From Corynespora cassiicola (taxonomy: Eukaryota; Ascomycota; Dothideomycetes; Pleosporales; Corynesporascaceae), in assembly GCA_022059125.1 (NCBI GenBank), contig JAEUWY010000005.1:6138001-6202000 (forward strand): a DNA stretch of 64,000 bases, written 5' to 3'. The position numbers and the translations under genes are program-made. Shown in pieces: positions 21,536 through 33,389 of this stretch. Position 1 is the first letter of the stretch; every line of letters starts with the position of its first letter. A model generated the notes under the pieces. That model was not told where the DNA came from, searched no databases, and worked only from the letters and a program-made list of their open reading frames with translations.

Positions 21536-23493
21536 ATGGGCTTCAGCTTCAAGGGTCTGACCTCGTCGGCTTTGGTGTCCGATAGCAACGACAATGCCAA
21601 CGCTGGCAGGGGCGACATTGCTCGCGTTCCGGACGCCGTCGCCGGCACCACCAGCCTCGATGTCGAGCGCCCCAACGAAAAGGAGTTTGGTGCTCCAAGG
21701 AGTGCCAACTCGACCGAGTCTGACGATGAGTTGAACAAGGTTGATACCACGGCACAGCACGGCGTCCAAACTGCCCAAGCAATGACGTTCGTCTGGTCTA
21801 AGCGCGACATGCTTATTGGATATGTCTTGTGAGTTGGTTTCTGTGTGTCTTTTGTGCTTCAGGGCTCCCACCTTGTGTGCTTGGAAGAAAAGAAGATTCA
21901 AATGACATCCTTGAGAATACAGCATTGACAACTTTCAGAATATGGCTCGTTGCATTCATTCTAGCCTTCACGTCGGGATCCGTCAACACGCTTACGCCTT
22001 ATGTTACTTCGTCGTTTCAGAAGCACTCGCTCACCGCGCTGACGAACGTGATTTCGCAAGTCATCGCCGGACTCTGGAAGCTCCCATACGCCAAGATCAT
22101 GAACATTTGGGGGCGCCCGTATGCCCTGACTATTGGGGTGTTTATGATCACGATAGGCATCATCATGATGGCCGCATGCCACAACGTCCAGACGTACTGC
22201 GCTGCCCAAGTTTTCTTTTACACGGGATACAACAGTATCGACTTTTCCATCACCGTCTTCGTCGCCGACACCTCGAAGTTGAAGAATCGAGCCTTCTTCA
22301 TCGGCTATGCGGCTTCTCCTTGGCTCATAACCACCTGGGTCTATGGCTTCGCCGTGAACAGCATCATTGCGCCCGGCGGCATCGGCATCCCCTGGGGCTT
22401 TGGCGTCTTTGCGATTGTTGTCCCCATCGTCTGCTCGCCCTTGATTGCTCTATTTTTCATCAATGAGGCCAAGGCTCGGAAGCAAGGCCTTGTCCCGCCC
22501 CGAGAGCGCATCGGCAGCTTCTCCCAGAAGGTCTTGTACTATGCTCGCGAATTCGACGTCATCGGCCTCTTGATCCTGGCCACAGGTCTCGCCCTCTTCC
22601 TCCTGGCATTTAATCTGTACTCATACCAGCGCGATACATGGCGCTCACCCATGATTATTTGCTTTTTAATCATTGGCGCGGTGATGATTGGTATCTTTGC
22701 TGCGTGGGAGAAGTACTGGGCTCCCGTCACATTCATCCCTTGGACGCTCCTCCACAACCGCACCGTCATCTTCACCTACACGATGGCGGCATCACTGTAC
22801 ATTGGGTGGTATATTTGGGACTCTTACTTTTATTCGCTCAATGTCGTGCTGTTCCAGCAGACGGTCGTTCATGCCACCTATATCGGCAATATTTACACCA
22901 TGGGCAGCTGTTTCATCTCTCTCGTATACGGCGCCTGCCTGCGCTACTACGGTCGCTTGAAGTGGTACTCGCTTTTCTTTGGCGCGCCCCTGACTACCCT
23001 GGGCGTCGGTCTCATGATTGCGTTCCGCCAGCCCGGCGTCAACATCGGGTACATCGTCATGTGTCAGATATTCGTCGCGTTGGGCGGTGGCGTGCTCGTC
23101 ATATCGGAGCAGACGACCCTCATGGCTGTTTCCAAGCAGCAGGATTTCCCTGCATTGCTAGCGTGCGAGTCCATGGTCATTTCTATTGGGTCGGCCATTG
23201 GATCGACCATCGCGGGTGCCATCTGGACCGGCGTGTTCCCTGTCAAGCTCATGAAGTACCTCCCCGCCGATGCCATGGATAATTTCACCAACATCTATGG
23301 AGAAATGACGACGCAGTCGAGTTATCCCTGGGGGAGCCCGGCGCGCGATGCGATCAACCGCAGTTATGCGGAGACACAGCGGTACATGCTCATTGCGGCG
23401 ACGTGCATCTACAGCCTCATGTTTGTCAGCATTGCTTTGTGGCAGAATGTGGATGTAAAGAAGATGAAGCAGAGGACGTTTGGGTTGTTGTAG
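21536..23493 (+). CDS. siderophore-iron transporter, MFS (SIT/ARN family)
   Basis: Exons 21536-21828 and 21939-23493, 615 aa; the 110 bp intron is GTGAGT...TTTCAG, phase 2. A hydrophilic N-terminal tail of ~85 residues precedes about 14 membrane segments, the layout of the siderophore-iron transporter family. Recognisable family features include YVTSSFQKHSLTA, KIMNIWGRPYAL, YYAREFDVIGLLILATG, WYIWDSYFYSLNVVLFQQTV, and a long extracellular loop before the last helix (MTTQSSYPWGSPARDAINRSY). It should take up ferric siderophores at the plasma membrane or a vesicle. Which siderophore cannot be read from sequence. No siderophore synthetase is in the window. Regulation by SreA is suggested by the two upstream sites. 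Confidence 0.92.
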
Positions 23494-24487
23494 GTGGTGA
23501 TGTGGGTGGATAGGGTGGTCGTTGATGCTTGTGTTTTCCAGAATATCTAACATGCTCTGCTAGCAATTACTCAATTCATGTATGCTTCATAATCAAATTT
23601 TCCGATAAAACAACATCATCTTTTTCTAGACATTTGAACCGGGGAGAGCTGTATGCCAGTCCATAAGCCAGCGAGCGTAAGTTACTTTTTTAAAAAGCTA
23701 ATAGCAGCAACTTACTTAAAAGGCTTATAAGCTAAAAAGTAACAGACCGTAAAAACAATATTCTGACCGTATATCTATATTAGTAGTCTATAAATATTAC
23801 TGTAAAATGTATAAAAAACTAAAATATCTAAAAAAATTTCTATTATAAATAAAAAAAAAAAAAACTACTATTTATTATTATTTTTCTTTTTTAGAGCTAG
23901 TAAATTAAACTAATTTGTTAGTGTTTAGAAAGCAGCAGTAGTAGTAGCAGAGTTTATACATATATTAATAAATTATAAAAACTATATATTTTAGAAAAAA
24001 TAATTTACTAAAAGTGTAAAAAGAAATAGAGCAGAAATAACAGGCTATTAATATTAAAAAAAATTTAAAAATTTTATACAGATAAATAAACTTACCGCAG
24101 GATAAAAAAAAATAAAAATAAAAGCAGAGTTTTAGCGGCGGCAGCAGGAGAAAAAAATAGCTAAATCTATTAGCTACTTATAAAATAAATTAAAAACTAT
24201 AATAATATATATTAGCAGGTGCAGCGGCAGCGCGGTAGTAGTAAAAAATACTAAAAATAGAAATAGAAGCAGAGGCAGCAGCGGTAGAGACAGAAACTAT
24301 TATATAATAGTTAGTATATAAATATATCTGTATAGAACTAATACTAAATTTTATAAAAATCTGTAAAAAAGCTAAAAATAACTTTATAAAATAAAAAAAA
24401 CCTGTAAAAAAAAAATTTTATACTAGAAAGAGTACTGTAAGCTTTTACTACTATAATAGCAGTTTATACAGCTTTTTAAAAAAAAGG

Positions 24488-24514
24488 TATTTACTATCTA
24501 ACAGATAGTAAATA
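24488..24514. repeat. short perfect inverted repeat (12 bp arms, 3 bp loop)
   Basis: TATTTACTATCT and its reverse complement are separated by AAC. Weaker, imperfect pairing continues outwards (a TTTACTACT-type string and its complement). In such AT-rich decayed DNA this may have no function. Confidence 0.6.
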
Positions 24515-25353
24515 AACTACTTTTTTAGTAGTAAAAGTTGTATAATACTGCTAAAGCTGTACTAACAGCTTAAGTAAAAACTACTTTAAAATTAAACGTC
24601 TGTACTACTTATATAAAAATTAGTATACAGCTGTAAAAACAATATATAATTATAACTATTTCTAAAAAACTAAAAAACAACTAAAAACAACTGTAAAAAA
24701 AAACTAAAAAAATAAATAAAAAATAACTTACAGATAGTAATATTACAGCTAAACTATATATTAATTTAGTAAATAGTAAGTAGATAGACGAAAGTAGTAG
24801 TAGCGCGAAAAAAACGTTAGTTTTTTTAAACTGTAAAAACAAAAGCAGCAGCAGTAAAATCTATATATAGATATTAGTATACTTTTATAAATACTATATA
24901 AAAATACTTATAGTAAGCAGATAGTAATAAATAAATAGTAGGTATAAGCGCGGGCGCGGGCGCAGATAAAAACAGAAATTAGTAAAAAAAAAATATTAGC
25001 GGGCTGCAGATACTTAGTATACTAACGTAAAAAAATTTAAAAAATCTGTATAAATTTATTTACAGAGCAGATAGGTAGAGCCAGAAAAAGCAGAGCAGTT
25101 TTTTAATTTACTATTAGTAATATTTATAAATAATAAATAATCGCAGACTACTAAAAACAGTAATAATATAAATATAAAAATATACTAGATTTAAGCACGT
25201 TTACCGCAAAAATTAGTATACTCTATATAATAAACTAAAAAAATATATATATAGTACTGTAAAAAACGCGCTAAGCTAAACTTAAATAAACTTAAGCTAG
25301 TAGAAAAAATAATAATAATAATATAGCAGCAGCGGCAGTAATAATAGTAGTAA

Positions 25354-25452
<99 letters not shown>
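25354..25452. repeat. (TAG)33 microsatellite
   Basis: Ninety-nine bases of uninterrupted TAG units, flanked by imperfect TAG/TAA/CAG units on both sides. The perfect array contrasts with the mutated surroundings. Confidence 0.95.
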
Positions 25453-26078
25453 CAGTAGTAGTAGTAACAGCAGTAAAAATTAAAAACTAAAAAAAAAAAT
25501 AAAGAAATAAAAAAGAGTAGCTTTTTATAGTTTTCTAGATATCTATTAAGTAACTGTATAGAAGTAAAAATATATTATAAATAGAGAAGTTATAACTGTA
25601 TAGGTAAAAGTATCTATAAAATATATTTATACTAGTATAAAAGTATTATAGCGTAGAGTCTTATAAAAAGTATAGATTATTTAAACTACTTTATATTAAA
25701 AAAACTTTTAAATATATAATATTATTAACTATTAACGTAAAGTTTATAGAAAGTTATAGTAGTAAAAGTAATACTAAAAATTCTGCTAGCGCAGTTATTT
25801 AGAATATAGTAATATAAAGCTAGTTATAAGTAAAAACTAAATACGTTAGATCTACGCTATTAACGCTAAGTAACTAGTTTTATAATTTATTTATAGTAAT
25901 TATAAAAAATAAACAGACTAAAAACTAGATCCGCGAGATTATAAATAGTAATTTTTTTTTTATAAATATTAGCTTAATCTATAAAAGTAACTATAACTAG
26001 TTTATAAAATTACTAGTAAATATATAGATTTTAAAATACTAAAACTATATATAGGTAATAACTAAGCGGGTGCTATTA

Positions 26079-28207
26079 CAGTGGGGTGACACGAAAAAAA
26101 CTCCCTCTAAAAAATAGCAATTTTTAAACATTGATAACTTTTTAACTAGACTAGCTATTAAAATAAAAAAAAATTAATTTAATAGAGATTTATTACGATA
26201 TTAATATAAAAATTAAAAGTTTAGAATTTGTATTAAGGTTTTAAGGTTAGAAATAAGCTTAAAGTAAGAGTAAAAAAAAATATAAAATTAAGTGCTTAAT
26301 TATTTTTTATCTAGCGTATAATTTTTATTTTTTATTTAATTATTATAAATTTTTATACTATATAATTATCTACAAAAAATTTTAATATAGCTTTTTTACT
26401 TAAAAAAAAATAATAATAATAATAGAAAAAAAAATTTAAAAAAATTAAACTATATAAATAAATTAATAATTAATTAAATTATTAATATTTTATATAATAT
26501 CCGTTGGCTTTAATAACTGCCTTCTAACGCCTAGGTAAAGATAATATACAATTATCTATTATTTTTGTTGGAATTAAATTCCATTCTTTATTTATAGCGT
26601 TTATAAATAAAGTATTTTCTTTTTTATTATTTTTTTGACCTAATAAATTAGGATTTAATTTTTTTAAATTATTTTTTAGTATAGCCCAGACGTTTTCTAT
26701 AGGTGCTAAATCTGGGCTATAAGCTGGATGTTTAAATAATTCAATTTTATTTTTTTTAAACCAGTTTAAAACTGGTTTAGCTGTATGAATTTTTGAATTA
26801 TCTTGTTGAAATTTCCAGTCTATAAAGTAATTAGTATTTATATTTATTTTATAATTTAATATTTAATTAAATAAATTTAATTAAATAATAAATTAAATAA
26901 AAAAAATTAAAAAAAGGTATATAAACTAACCGGGTTTTATTTGTTTTTTAATAATAGATTTTAATACTTTTTATATATAATCTGTATTATTAAAGTTATT
27001 TTTAGAATTAGGTGTTTTAATAAACACTAATTCTGATCTTCCTCCTATCCAAATAGCTCCCCATACTGATATAACAATATCTCGAGCTATAATTTAATTA
27101 GTATTAATTTTTTTTAAAAAGTAATTAAATTAAAAAATTATAATTAATTTTTAATTAATTTTAATTTTTTTAATTTTTTTTTTTACTTACAATTTGATTT
27201 TATAGAAGCTAATTCAGCCCCTATACCCTTATTTCTCTTTTTTCTAATATATTTCTGTCTAGAACCTAGACCTCTTTCTATTACTGACTCATCAGAAAAT
27301 ATAATTTTATTTAAATTTATATTTTCTATATTTTTTAAATTTTTTTTAGCATATTCTAGTCTTATTTTTGCTTTTTTTTATTTAAAAAAGGTTTTTTACT
27401 AGCAATATTTGTACTGTATTTTTCTTCTTTAAAAAATCTTTGTAAACTTCTTTTAGATATATTTAAATTATTTTCAAATAAAATTCTTTTATTTGTTTTT
27501 TTAGGGCTTTTAATTAAATCCCTATTAATAATTCTTTTTTCTCTTTTTAATAGTTTAATTTTATCCTGATTTCTATCTCTTTTTAAACTATTAAAAAGTT
27601 TATTTTTTTTATTAATACGTTGTATAGTATAATATATACTATTAATAGGTTTATTTAAAATAAAAGATATATTTTTAATAGATGTATTAGCTTTTAATAA
27701 AAGATTAACTTTTTCTTCGTAGTCTGAAAATTGAGGTTCCATCTTATCTTTATTTAGAGGAAATAGAGATTTAGAATTTTTTTTCTGAAATATTTATTTA
27801 TATACTAATTTAACTAGTTTATTATTATGTAATCAGTGCTTATATAAGCAAAACTTTATTTTTTAAACTTTATTTTTTAAATATTAAATTAAATATCTAG
27901 CTCTAGTTTTTTGCTTACGTAATATATACTAAACTAAATTTAGTTAGCGTATAATAAAAAGTTTTAATAATTTTTTAAGTAAAAAATTACAGCGTGTTTA
28001 ATTTTATGTTTTTTTTTAGTATAACTTTAGAGCTTTTTTAAAAGCCAAAAATATTATATAAGTAATTTTTTTTTTTTATATATGTAGCGCTAGTATTTAT
28101 CTCTAAAACTAATTTTTTTTTTTTTAAATAGCTAGTTTATAGAAAAAGTTATATAAGTTTAAAAAGTACGATTTTTTCTATTACGCTTTTTTAATGTCAC
28201 CCCTCTG
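26079..28207 (-). mobile_element. Tc1-like DD34E DNA transposon, complete ends
   Basis: A 2129 bp element with inverted ends CAGTGGGGTGACA (left, 26079) and CAGAGGGGTGACA (right, read on the minus strand from 28207). About 18 of the first 21 bases match, and both ends are followed by an A-run. It is flanked by a TA duplication at 26077-26078 and 28208-28209, the Tc1/mariner target. The transposase gene lies on the minus strand. It sits inside DNA that is much more decayed than itself. Confidence 0.9.
26482..27742 (-). pseudogene. Tc1-like transposase, broken by one frameshift and one stop
   Basis: From the Met at 27742 the frame encodes an N-terminal helix-turn-helix region. It then breaks by one base in a poly-A run near 27370 and continues with the first catalytic Asp (IIFSDES), RGLGSRQKYIRKKRNKG, VWGAIWIGG, the second Asp (DWKFQQDN) and the Glu (YSPDLAPIENVW), ending at 26482. 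There are 34 residues between the second Asp and the Glu, hence DD34E. Two AT-rich gaps look like introns: about 27190-27087 (GTAAGT...TATAG) and 26930-26820 (GTTAGT...TATAG). A TAA at 26973-26971 stands where a Gln codon is likely, the change expected from one C-to-T event. The protein is therefore inactive as it stands. Confidence 0.8.
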
Positions 28208-29171
28208 TAGAAAGACGACATATCGTACACAACTAAATACTTAAATTTTATTAACTAAAATTAGTAATCTCGCTAAAATCTAGATTAGCTAGTATATATA
28301 TATTTTAGTTAAAAGCTAGTAAATTAGATATAAGCCCGCTTTTAAGCGTGCTTACGTTATAATCTAGTACTTTTTAAGCTTCTAACTACTTTAAGTTCTC
28401 TGTATATTTTAGACTTTTATTAAATAACTTTTATTTATAACGCTTTAATAGTTACTTTTATTTTTATAAACAGCTAAATTTAAAATAAATAGTGTTTAGA
28501 GCTGCAGCAGCCGCTTCTTCTGCTTTTTTAATTTTTTTTTCTAATTTTTTAAGCTGTAATATTTTGTTATTTATTTATAAATAGTTAGAAATAAACAGAT
28601 TAATAGATTTATACTTTTTTATACTATTTAAAATATAGTTACTACACTATATATTAAAAGATAAAAATTTATACTTTTAATTTTTTTTTAGTACAGTACT
28701 TACAGGCAACTATAGTAAAAACTTTAGTATTATTTATTTATTTTCTCTAAATATAGCGGTAGACAGTACTCTTAAAAAGCATAAAATTAATTTATAGAAA
28801 TATAAACTAAAAAAAAAAAAATAGTATTAAAATTTAAAAATATAATATAAAGCTAGATAGTTTATAACGCTAACGCACCAGCGCTAATAAATTTAGTTAT
28901 ATAATATTTTATAAAGTTTTAGAAATTCTACAGATTTTTATATATAAAACTTTATAATACTGTAGAAAACTACAAAACTAAGTATATATATAGTTTATAT
29001 AATTATATTTTATAATTATATTTACTTTATTAGCAAATCTATTATTTAGAATTAACTATTAACTTATTATACTTTATTACTAATACGAAGACCTGTATAG
29101 TATACCGCATATTATTTTACTTATATAACTTTACTAGTATTTATTTCTAAAAATTAATTTAAGCAGCTATT

Positions 29172-29680
29172 TATTTTCTAGTTTTGCTTATAGCCTGTAG
29201 CACAGCTTTAACACTATATTATACGTAACTTTACTATAATATTTATATAAAATAGCAGAAAACGTACGTAAAATAATTAAAATAGTAAAAAATAATAGTA
29301 TTAAAAAATAAAGTAAAAGCAGAAACGTATATACGTAAGTAGTAGTAATTATATAAACTATATAATATAAATATAAAATATTAAAAGCTAAAAATATATT
29401 TAAAAGTTATATAGTTATAGTTATAGTTATAATAAATTAAAAATAGAAAAAATTATTAAAATAAGTATTTATTATTATTTAAAATAAAAGTATAGATTAC
29501 GTGTTAACGTTATATTACGTAATAAAATAATATTATAAAATATATAAAATTACGCGATAGGTAGTACGTGCTAACTAAAATAGAATAAAAATAAAATAAC
29601 ATACTTACTGTTTGTTAATAATAAAATAAAAATAGTAAAAAAAAATAAAAACTATTTTTTTATATAGTATAAAAATAATA
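29172..29680 (-). repeat. Rep-A copy 1 (partial, RIP-degraded)
   Basis: Read on the minus strand, this segment matches the 34541-34990 copy nearly base for base over several hundred bases, for example the shared string with CGCGTAATTTTATATATTTT. It ends inside the family consensus near 29172. It is strongly AT-shifted. Confidence 0.7.
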
Positions 29681-30649
29681 ATATTTTATTTAGTTAGTGT
29701 ATATCGCTTAGCGAGATAGACTAAATAATAAATTAGCTAAAAATATATTAGTTAGAATATTTTAATATTTATACGCAAAGCTGTACAGTAAAAATATACT
29801 AACTACTTATTATTAATAGTTATAGAAGTTATAACTTTTTAGTTTTTTAAAACTTTTATAAAGTAAATAAAATTATTACTTTTTATATACTTTTATATTT
29901 ATTATACTTTTTTAGTTTTTTAATATAAAGTATTTTTTATTTTTAAAGCGGGCGTACAGTAATAAAATTTTTAATTTAGCATATAATTATATTAACTATA
30001 TTAATAAAATTACTTTTCTGCTAACTTTTAAAAAAGCTTTCAAATAATTTTTTATAAAAAGTAATATACGCGTAAATTTCTAAAAAATAAAAATAATTTT
30101 ATATAATTTATAAGCTATATTATTAAAGTTTAATATAAAGCTACGTACGTTTATACTAGCTATTTTTAAAACTATTTTATAAAAAACTAAAATATTAAAT
30201 AACGCGTATAAACTAAAAGTTTAGTTAATATTAATTTAAAACAGAATTAAAAAATATAAAAGCTTATTACTAGCTTTAATTAATAAAGCTTTTACTTAAT
30301 TTAATAAAAATACTATAATACTAATTTATAAAGTTATGTTACTTTATACATAGGTTAAAAATTTTAAAAAAACTAATAAAACTGCTATATAGTATATATA
30401 TAAAAAAAAAAAATAGATTTAGTATAAAATTTTTTTAATAAAAACTAAAAAAACTAAAATTATAGCTTAAAAAAATATTAAAAAGTAATTAAATAAGAAA
30501 AAATATAAAAAAATAGCTTATTTTAATAGTAGCTAGTAGTTAAAAACACGCTGCACGCGCTATAGAAAATAAAAATATAATTTTTATACGTATAAAATAA
30601 TAGTATAACTACTGTAGTTATTTTTTATATTAAGTTATTACAGTATTTT

Positions 30650-30899
30650 TTTAAGGTGGTTAAGTAGGTGGTTGCGCACGCGTTAGGGCAGTCAGAAGGT
30701 GGCTCGCTCGCTTGTGTGGCTCGCTCGCTTGTGGTTTACGTTAGTTGCAGCAGTACTACGAATATGCGTGTCAATACATAGTGTGGATTAATCGAGTATC
30801 GTGACTTTAAAGGGGTCCGAAAATTCTTTTTCACGGCAGATGGCCGTGTCACCTCGCACCACAATACGAGCCTTGTAACTAGCTAGGTAGCTGTCAAAA
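30650..30899. other. start of GC-normal island, no gene
   Basis: Base composition returns to normal at about 30650. The only structure seen is a 17 bp direct duplication (GGCTCGCTCGCTTGTGT-like) near 30702-30736. No open frame is convincing. Confidence 0.4.
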
Positions 30900-31004
30900 T
30901 GTCACGGTGGCTGAAGCATAGATGTAACAGGTGTTGGATACGCGTATATATATAAGGCGTCCCATCTACCTACATAGCAATCAACTCAATCACATGCTTC
31001 AACA
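30900..31004 (+). repeat. direct repeat copy 1 with TATA box, LTR-like
   Basis: A ~105 bp segment that recurs in the same orientation at 33265-33367. It begins TGTCACGG, ends TTCAACA (TG...CA ends as in LTRs) and holds a TATATATAAG box at about 30946. The other copy differs mainly by C/T and G/A changes. It could be a solo LTR or one of two LTRs of a small non-autonomous element. Confidence 0.5.
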
Positions 31005-31189
31005 GTAGCCGTTAGTATTCAATCTGTAGGCGAAGGCTGATAGAAGTAATAGAGTCTACTTTCTAGTTAAGCGTCGCGCTGTTTGATTTTTTTGAATGCA
31101 ATTTTTTTATTATACTGGTTTATTTATTTTTTTAGCAGCTTTGTTCTATTTTTTTTTGGTTAGTTTAGGCTATTACCTGTTTTTCGGGT

Positions 31190-32755
31190 TTAAAAAGTAA
31201 TAGTAGATTGCTATCGCAAGAGTTACGGAAGTCTTTTTCTCTCAGCTGTGCTGGGCCAGGACTAAACAGTAAATACAAAAAAAAACAGTAATGATCCTGG
31301 TCAGGCATCTACCAAAACAGTAACTAGAGGTAATGAGAAACAATCGGGTCATTAACGAGCAAGCGAGCAATATCCCTCCCACGAAAAATTGTCATCCAGC
31401 GAGCATACCAGTCGCGAGTCGCGAAGTTAGCGGCAGGTTGTGAAAGCACTATCCTAAGGCTCCAAGGTCTCAAGGCTCGGCTTCAAAGCTCTGAGGCAGT
31501 GAATCAGAGGGCTATCCGTGGTCGTCATGTTGAATGCGATGTTGAAGCGAATGATCGTAATCCATAGGCTGGCAAGGCCCCTCTTCCAGTTGCCGAGCCG
31601 TGAATGTCAATCCCAACATCTGAACGTACATGAAGATGTCGACTGCTAGTCGCTGTGGGCAAATCTTTGACACAGAACTCTTCCAGATCGCGACTCCCAG
31701 ATCGCGAAAAAGTCAACTCTTGAAGCCTTCACAACTAAGCCATCTCACAAGACTATAACGGCCTAGAGCTGACGTAGCGTAGGTACACACTATGGCTGCG
31801 ATGGCCCGCGCGGGCATGGTCCCCAGGGTCACGCTCGGCGTAGGCGTTGTCAGCGTCGTCTTGATGGCCTTGGGCCCCAGCAGGATCGTCTCGTTCCTGA
31901 CTTCATCTTGGCTGAAGCCCTGGCCGATGCCCTGGCCGAAGATCTTGCCGAAACTCTGGTCCTGGCTGGAGTCCTTGATTCTGATGACGGGTTGGAACTT
32001 GAACTTCGACCCTGTTGCGCAGCGCCTCCGTCTGGACGTCCCTCTTGGCAGGTGGCTTTTCTTCATAAGCTTCCAAAAGCGCCAAGAAGAGGAGCAACAG
32101 CAGCATTAGCAGTAACCTGTATGCTATATTCACCTTATATCCAAGTAACTGCTGACTTGCGACAGTGAACGCGAAGTGACGGCGTTCGTGGGTGGCTTTC
32201 GGCGTTGACGATTTCTTCAGCTACACTCAGTCAATCCATCTCCACTCTCAAGCCCTTGCCATAAGGGCACATGTCAATCCAATCTCTTTTCTTAAGCTCT
32301 TTCCATGACTGTGAGCCATGCTGTACGTGGCCATGCTGTGCATGAGGCCCTGTCGTGATGTGCGTATGTACGTGTGCCTGCGCGAAGCGATCGAGACGGC
32401 GGGGAGTGACGGCGGCGGGGGCGGCGGCGGCGGCGATCGAGTGGGCTTGAGGAATCGAGGGCCGAGGACACATCCAAAGGTTGTACGGTTGTAGCTGTGG
32501 TTGTGGTGGGTTGGACGCGGAGGGGATCGTCGGAATAAGTACCTGTTGCTGTTAAAGGTGAGGGCGCAGGTCACGTGGTAAAAGTGACACCACGCGACAA
32601 ATGAGATCACGCGACGGGTAGGGAGTCGGAGCTTGGTGCCAAAGCTCCGTGGTGAAGGTGAAGGTGAAGGTGCACCTGCCGAACCGAGATGGGACGGAAA
32701 ATGGAATGCTCACTGCTTGGTAATAACAAAATGTAAACAGTAGAGAAAAACAGGA
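31190..32755 (-). repeat. Rep-A copy 2, GC-normal, near full length
   Basis: Read on the minus strand from about 32755, this copy is colinear with the degraded copies at 29.2, 34.3 and 43.1 kb. It starts with CTACTGTTTACATTTTGTTATTACC, passes CCCGTCGCGTGAT, AAGAGCTTAAGAAAAGAGATTG, AACGCCGAAAGCC, an ORF with a Leu-rich start, and ends with TACTGTTTAGTCCTGGCCCAGCACAGC then AGAGAAAAAGACTTCCG near 31205. Where the degraded copies differ, this one almost always has C or G against T or A. I could not define terminal repeats or a target duplication, and the family is not one I recognise. Confidence 0.7.
31903..32106 (-). CDS. possible 67-aa Leu-rich-start protein inside Rep-A
   Basis: From the ATG at 32106 the frame begins MLLLLLFLALLEAYEEKPPA and continues hydrophilic and Arg/Gln/Pro-rich to a stop at 31903. 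The start resembles a signal peptide. The frame is still readable in the degraded copy near 43640-43720 (LFLALLEAY conserved, with a new stop), so it was probably coding or at least constrained in position before RIP. An overlapping longer frame (31713-32066) is an alternative. Function unknown; it may simply be part of a transposable element. Confidence 0.3.
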   Translation of the reverse strand: MLLLLLFLALLEAYEEKPPAKRDVQTEALRNRVEVQVPTRHQNQGLQPGPEFRQDLRPGHRPGLQPR

Positions 32756-32759
32756 ACTT

Positions 32760-33060
32760 AACTTGTGATGGCTAGCATTAATATTAAATAATAGAATAAA
32801 TAAGATTTAATATCTAGTAAGTAGTAAGTTGTTAAGGCTTTGCTACAGACTATAAGCGAAACTAGAGAGTAAGTAGCTGGTTAGATTAATTCTTAAAAAT
32901 AAGTACTAGTAAAGTTATTTAAGTAAAATAATATATAATATACTGTACAGGGCGTCTATATTAGTAGTAAAGTATAATAAGTTTAATAGTTAATTTTAAA
33001 TAATAAATTTGCTAATAAGGTGATTAAAATTGTAGAATATAATTATGTGAACTATATACA
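32760..33060. other. short AT-rich interval between two GC-normal islands
   Basis: The DNA becomes TA-rich for about 300 bp and then returns to normal composition. No feature was seen. Rep-A copy 2 ends at its left edge. Confidence 0.6.
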
Positions 33061-33264
33061 CAGTGAGTCCTGGGAAATCCCATAGTCCCATAGGACTATC
33101 ATAGAATTATCACGTGACTCGTCTTGGCTTGGCGGGGTAATGAGCACTCACCATCGGTACTTATTATCAGCCATCTTTTAAAAGCGTCGCCTGCGCCGCC
33201 TAATTTCTTGGGTTCGTAGCAAAAGTGCCTAAAAATGCTTAGAAGCTATAGGAACTCTGTCAGA

Positions 33265-33367
33265 TATTACATAAGCTGAGGCATAGATATAACAAGTGTT
33301 AGATACGTGTGCATATAAGGTGTTCCACCTGCCTACATAACTATTGACTAAATCACATGCTCTAACA
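33265..33367 (+). repeat. direct repeat copy 2, LTR-like
   Basis: Homologous to 30900-31004 (GCATAGAT, GTGTTAGATACG, CATATAAGG, CCTACATAACTATTGACTAAATC, ending CTAACA). More T and A than copy 1, so probably the more RIP-affected of the two. No matching target duplication was found around the pair. Confidence 0.5.
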
Positions 33368-33389
33368 CGCCTGATGAATTCGGCCCAGC

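Noticed and set aside
25320..25480. Regular repeat array considered as CRISPR
   Set aside because: It is a simple TAG microsatellite without spacers, and the organism is a eukaryote.
31792..32109. 105-codon plus frame opposite the Rep-A ORF
   Set aside because: The degraded copy at 43.6 kb preserves the minus-equivalent frame, not this one.
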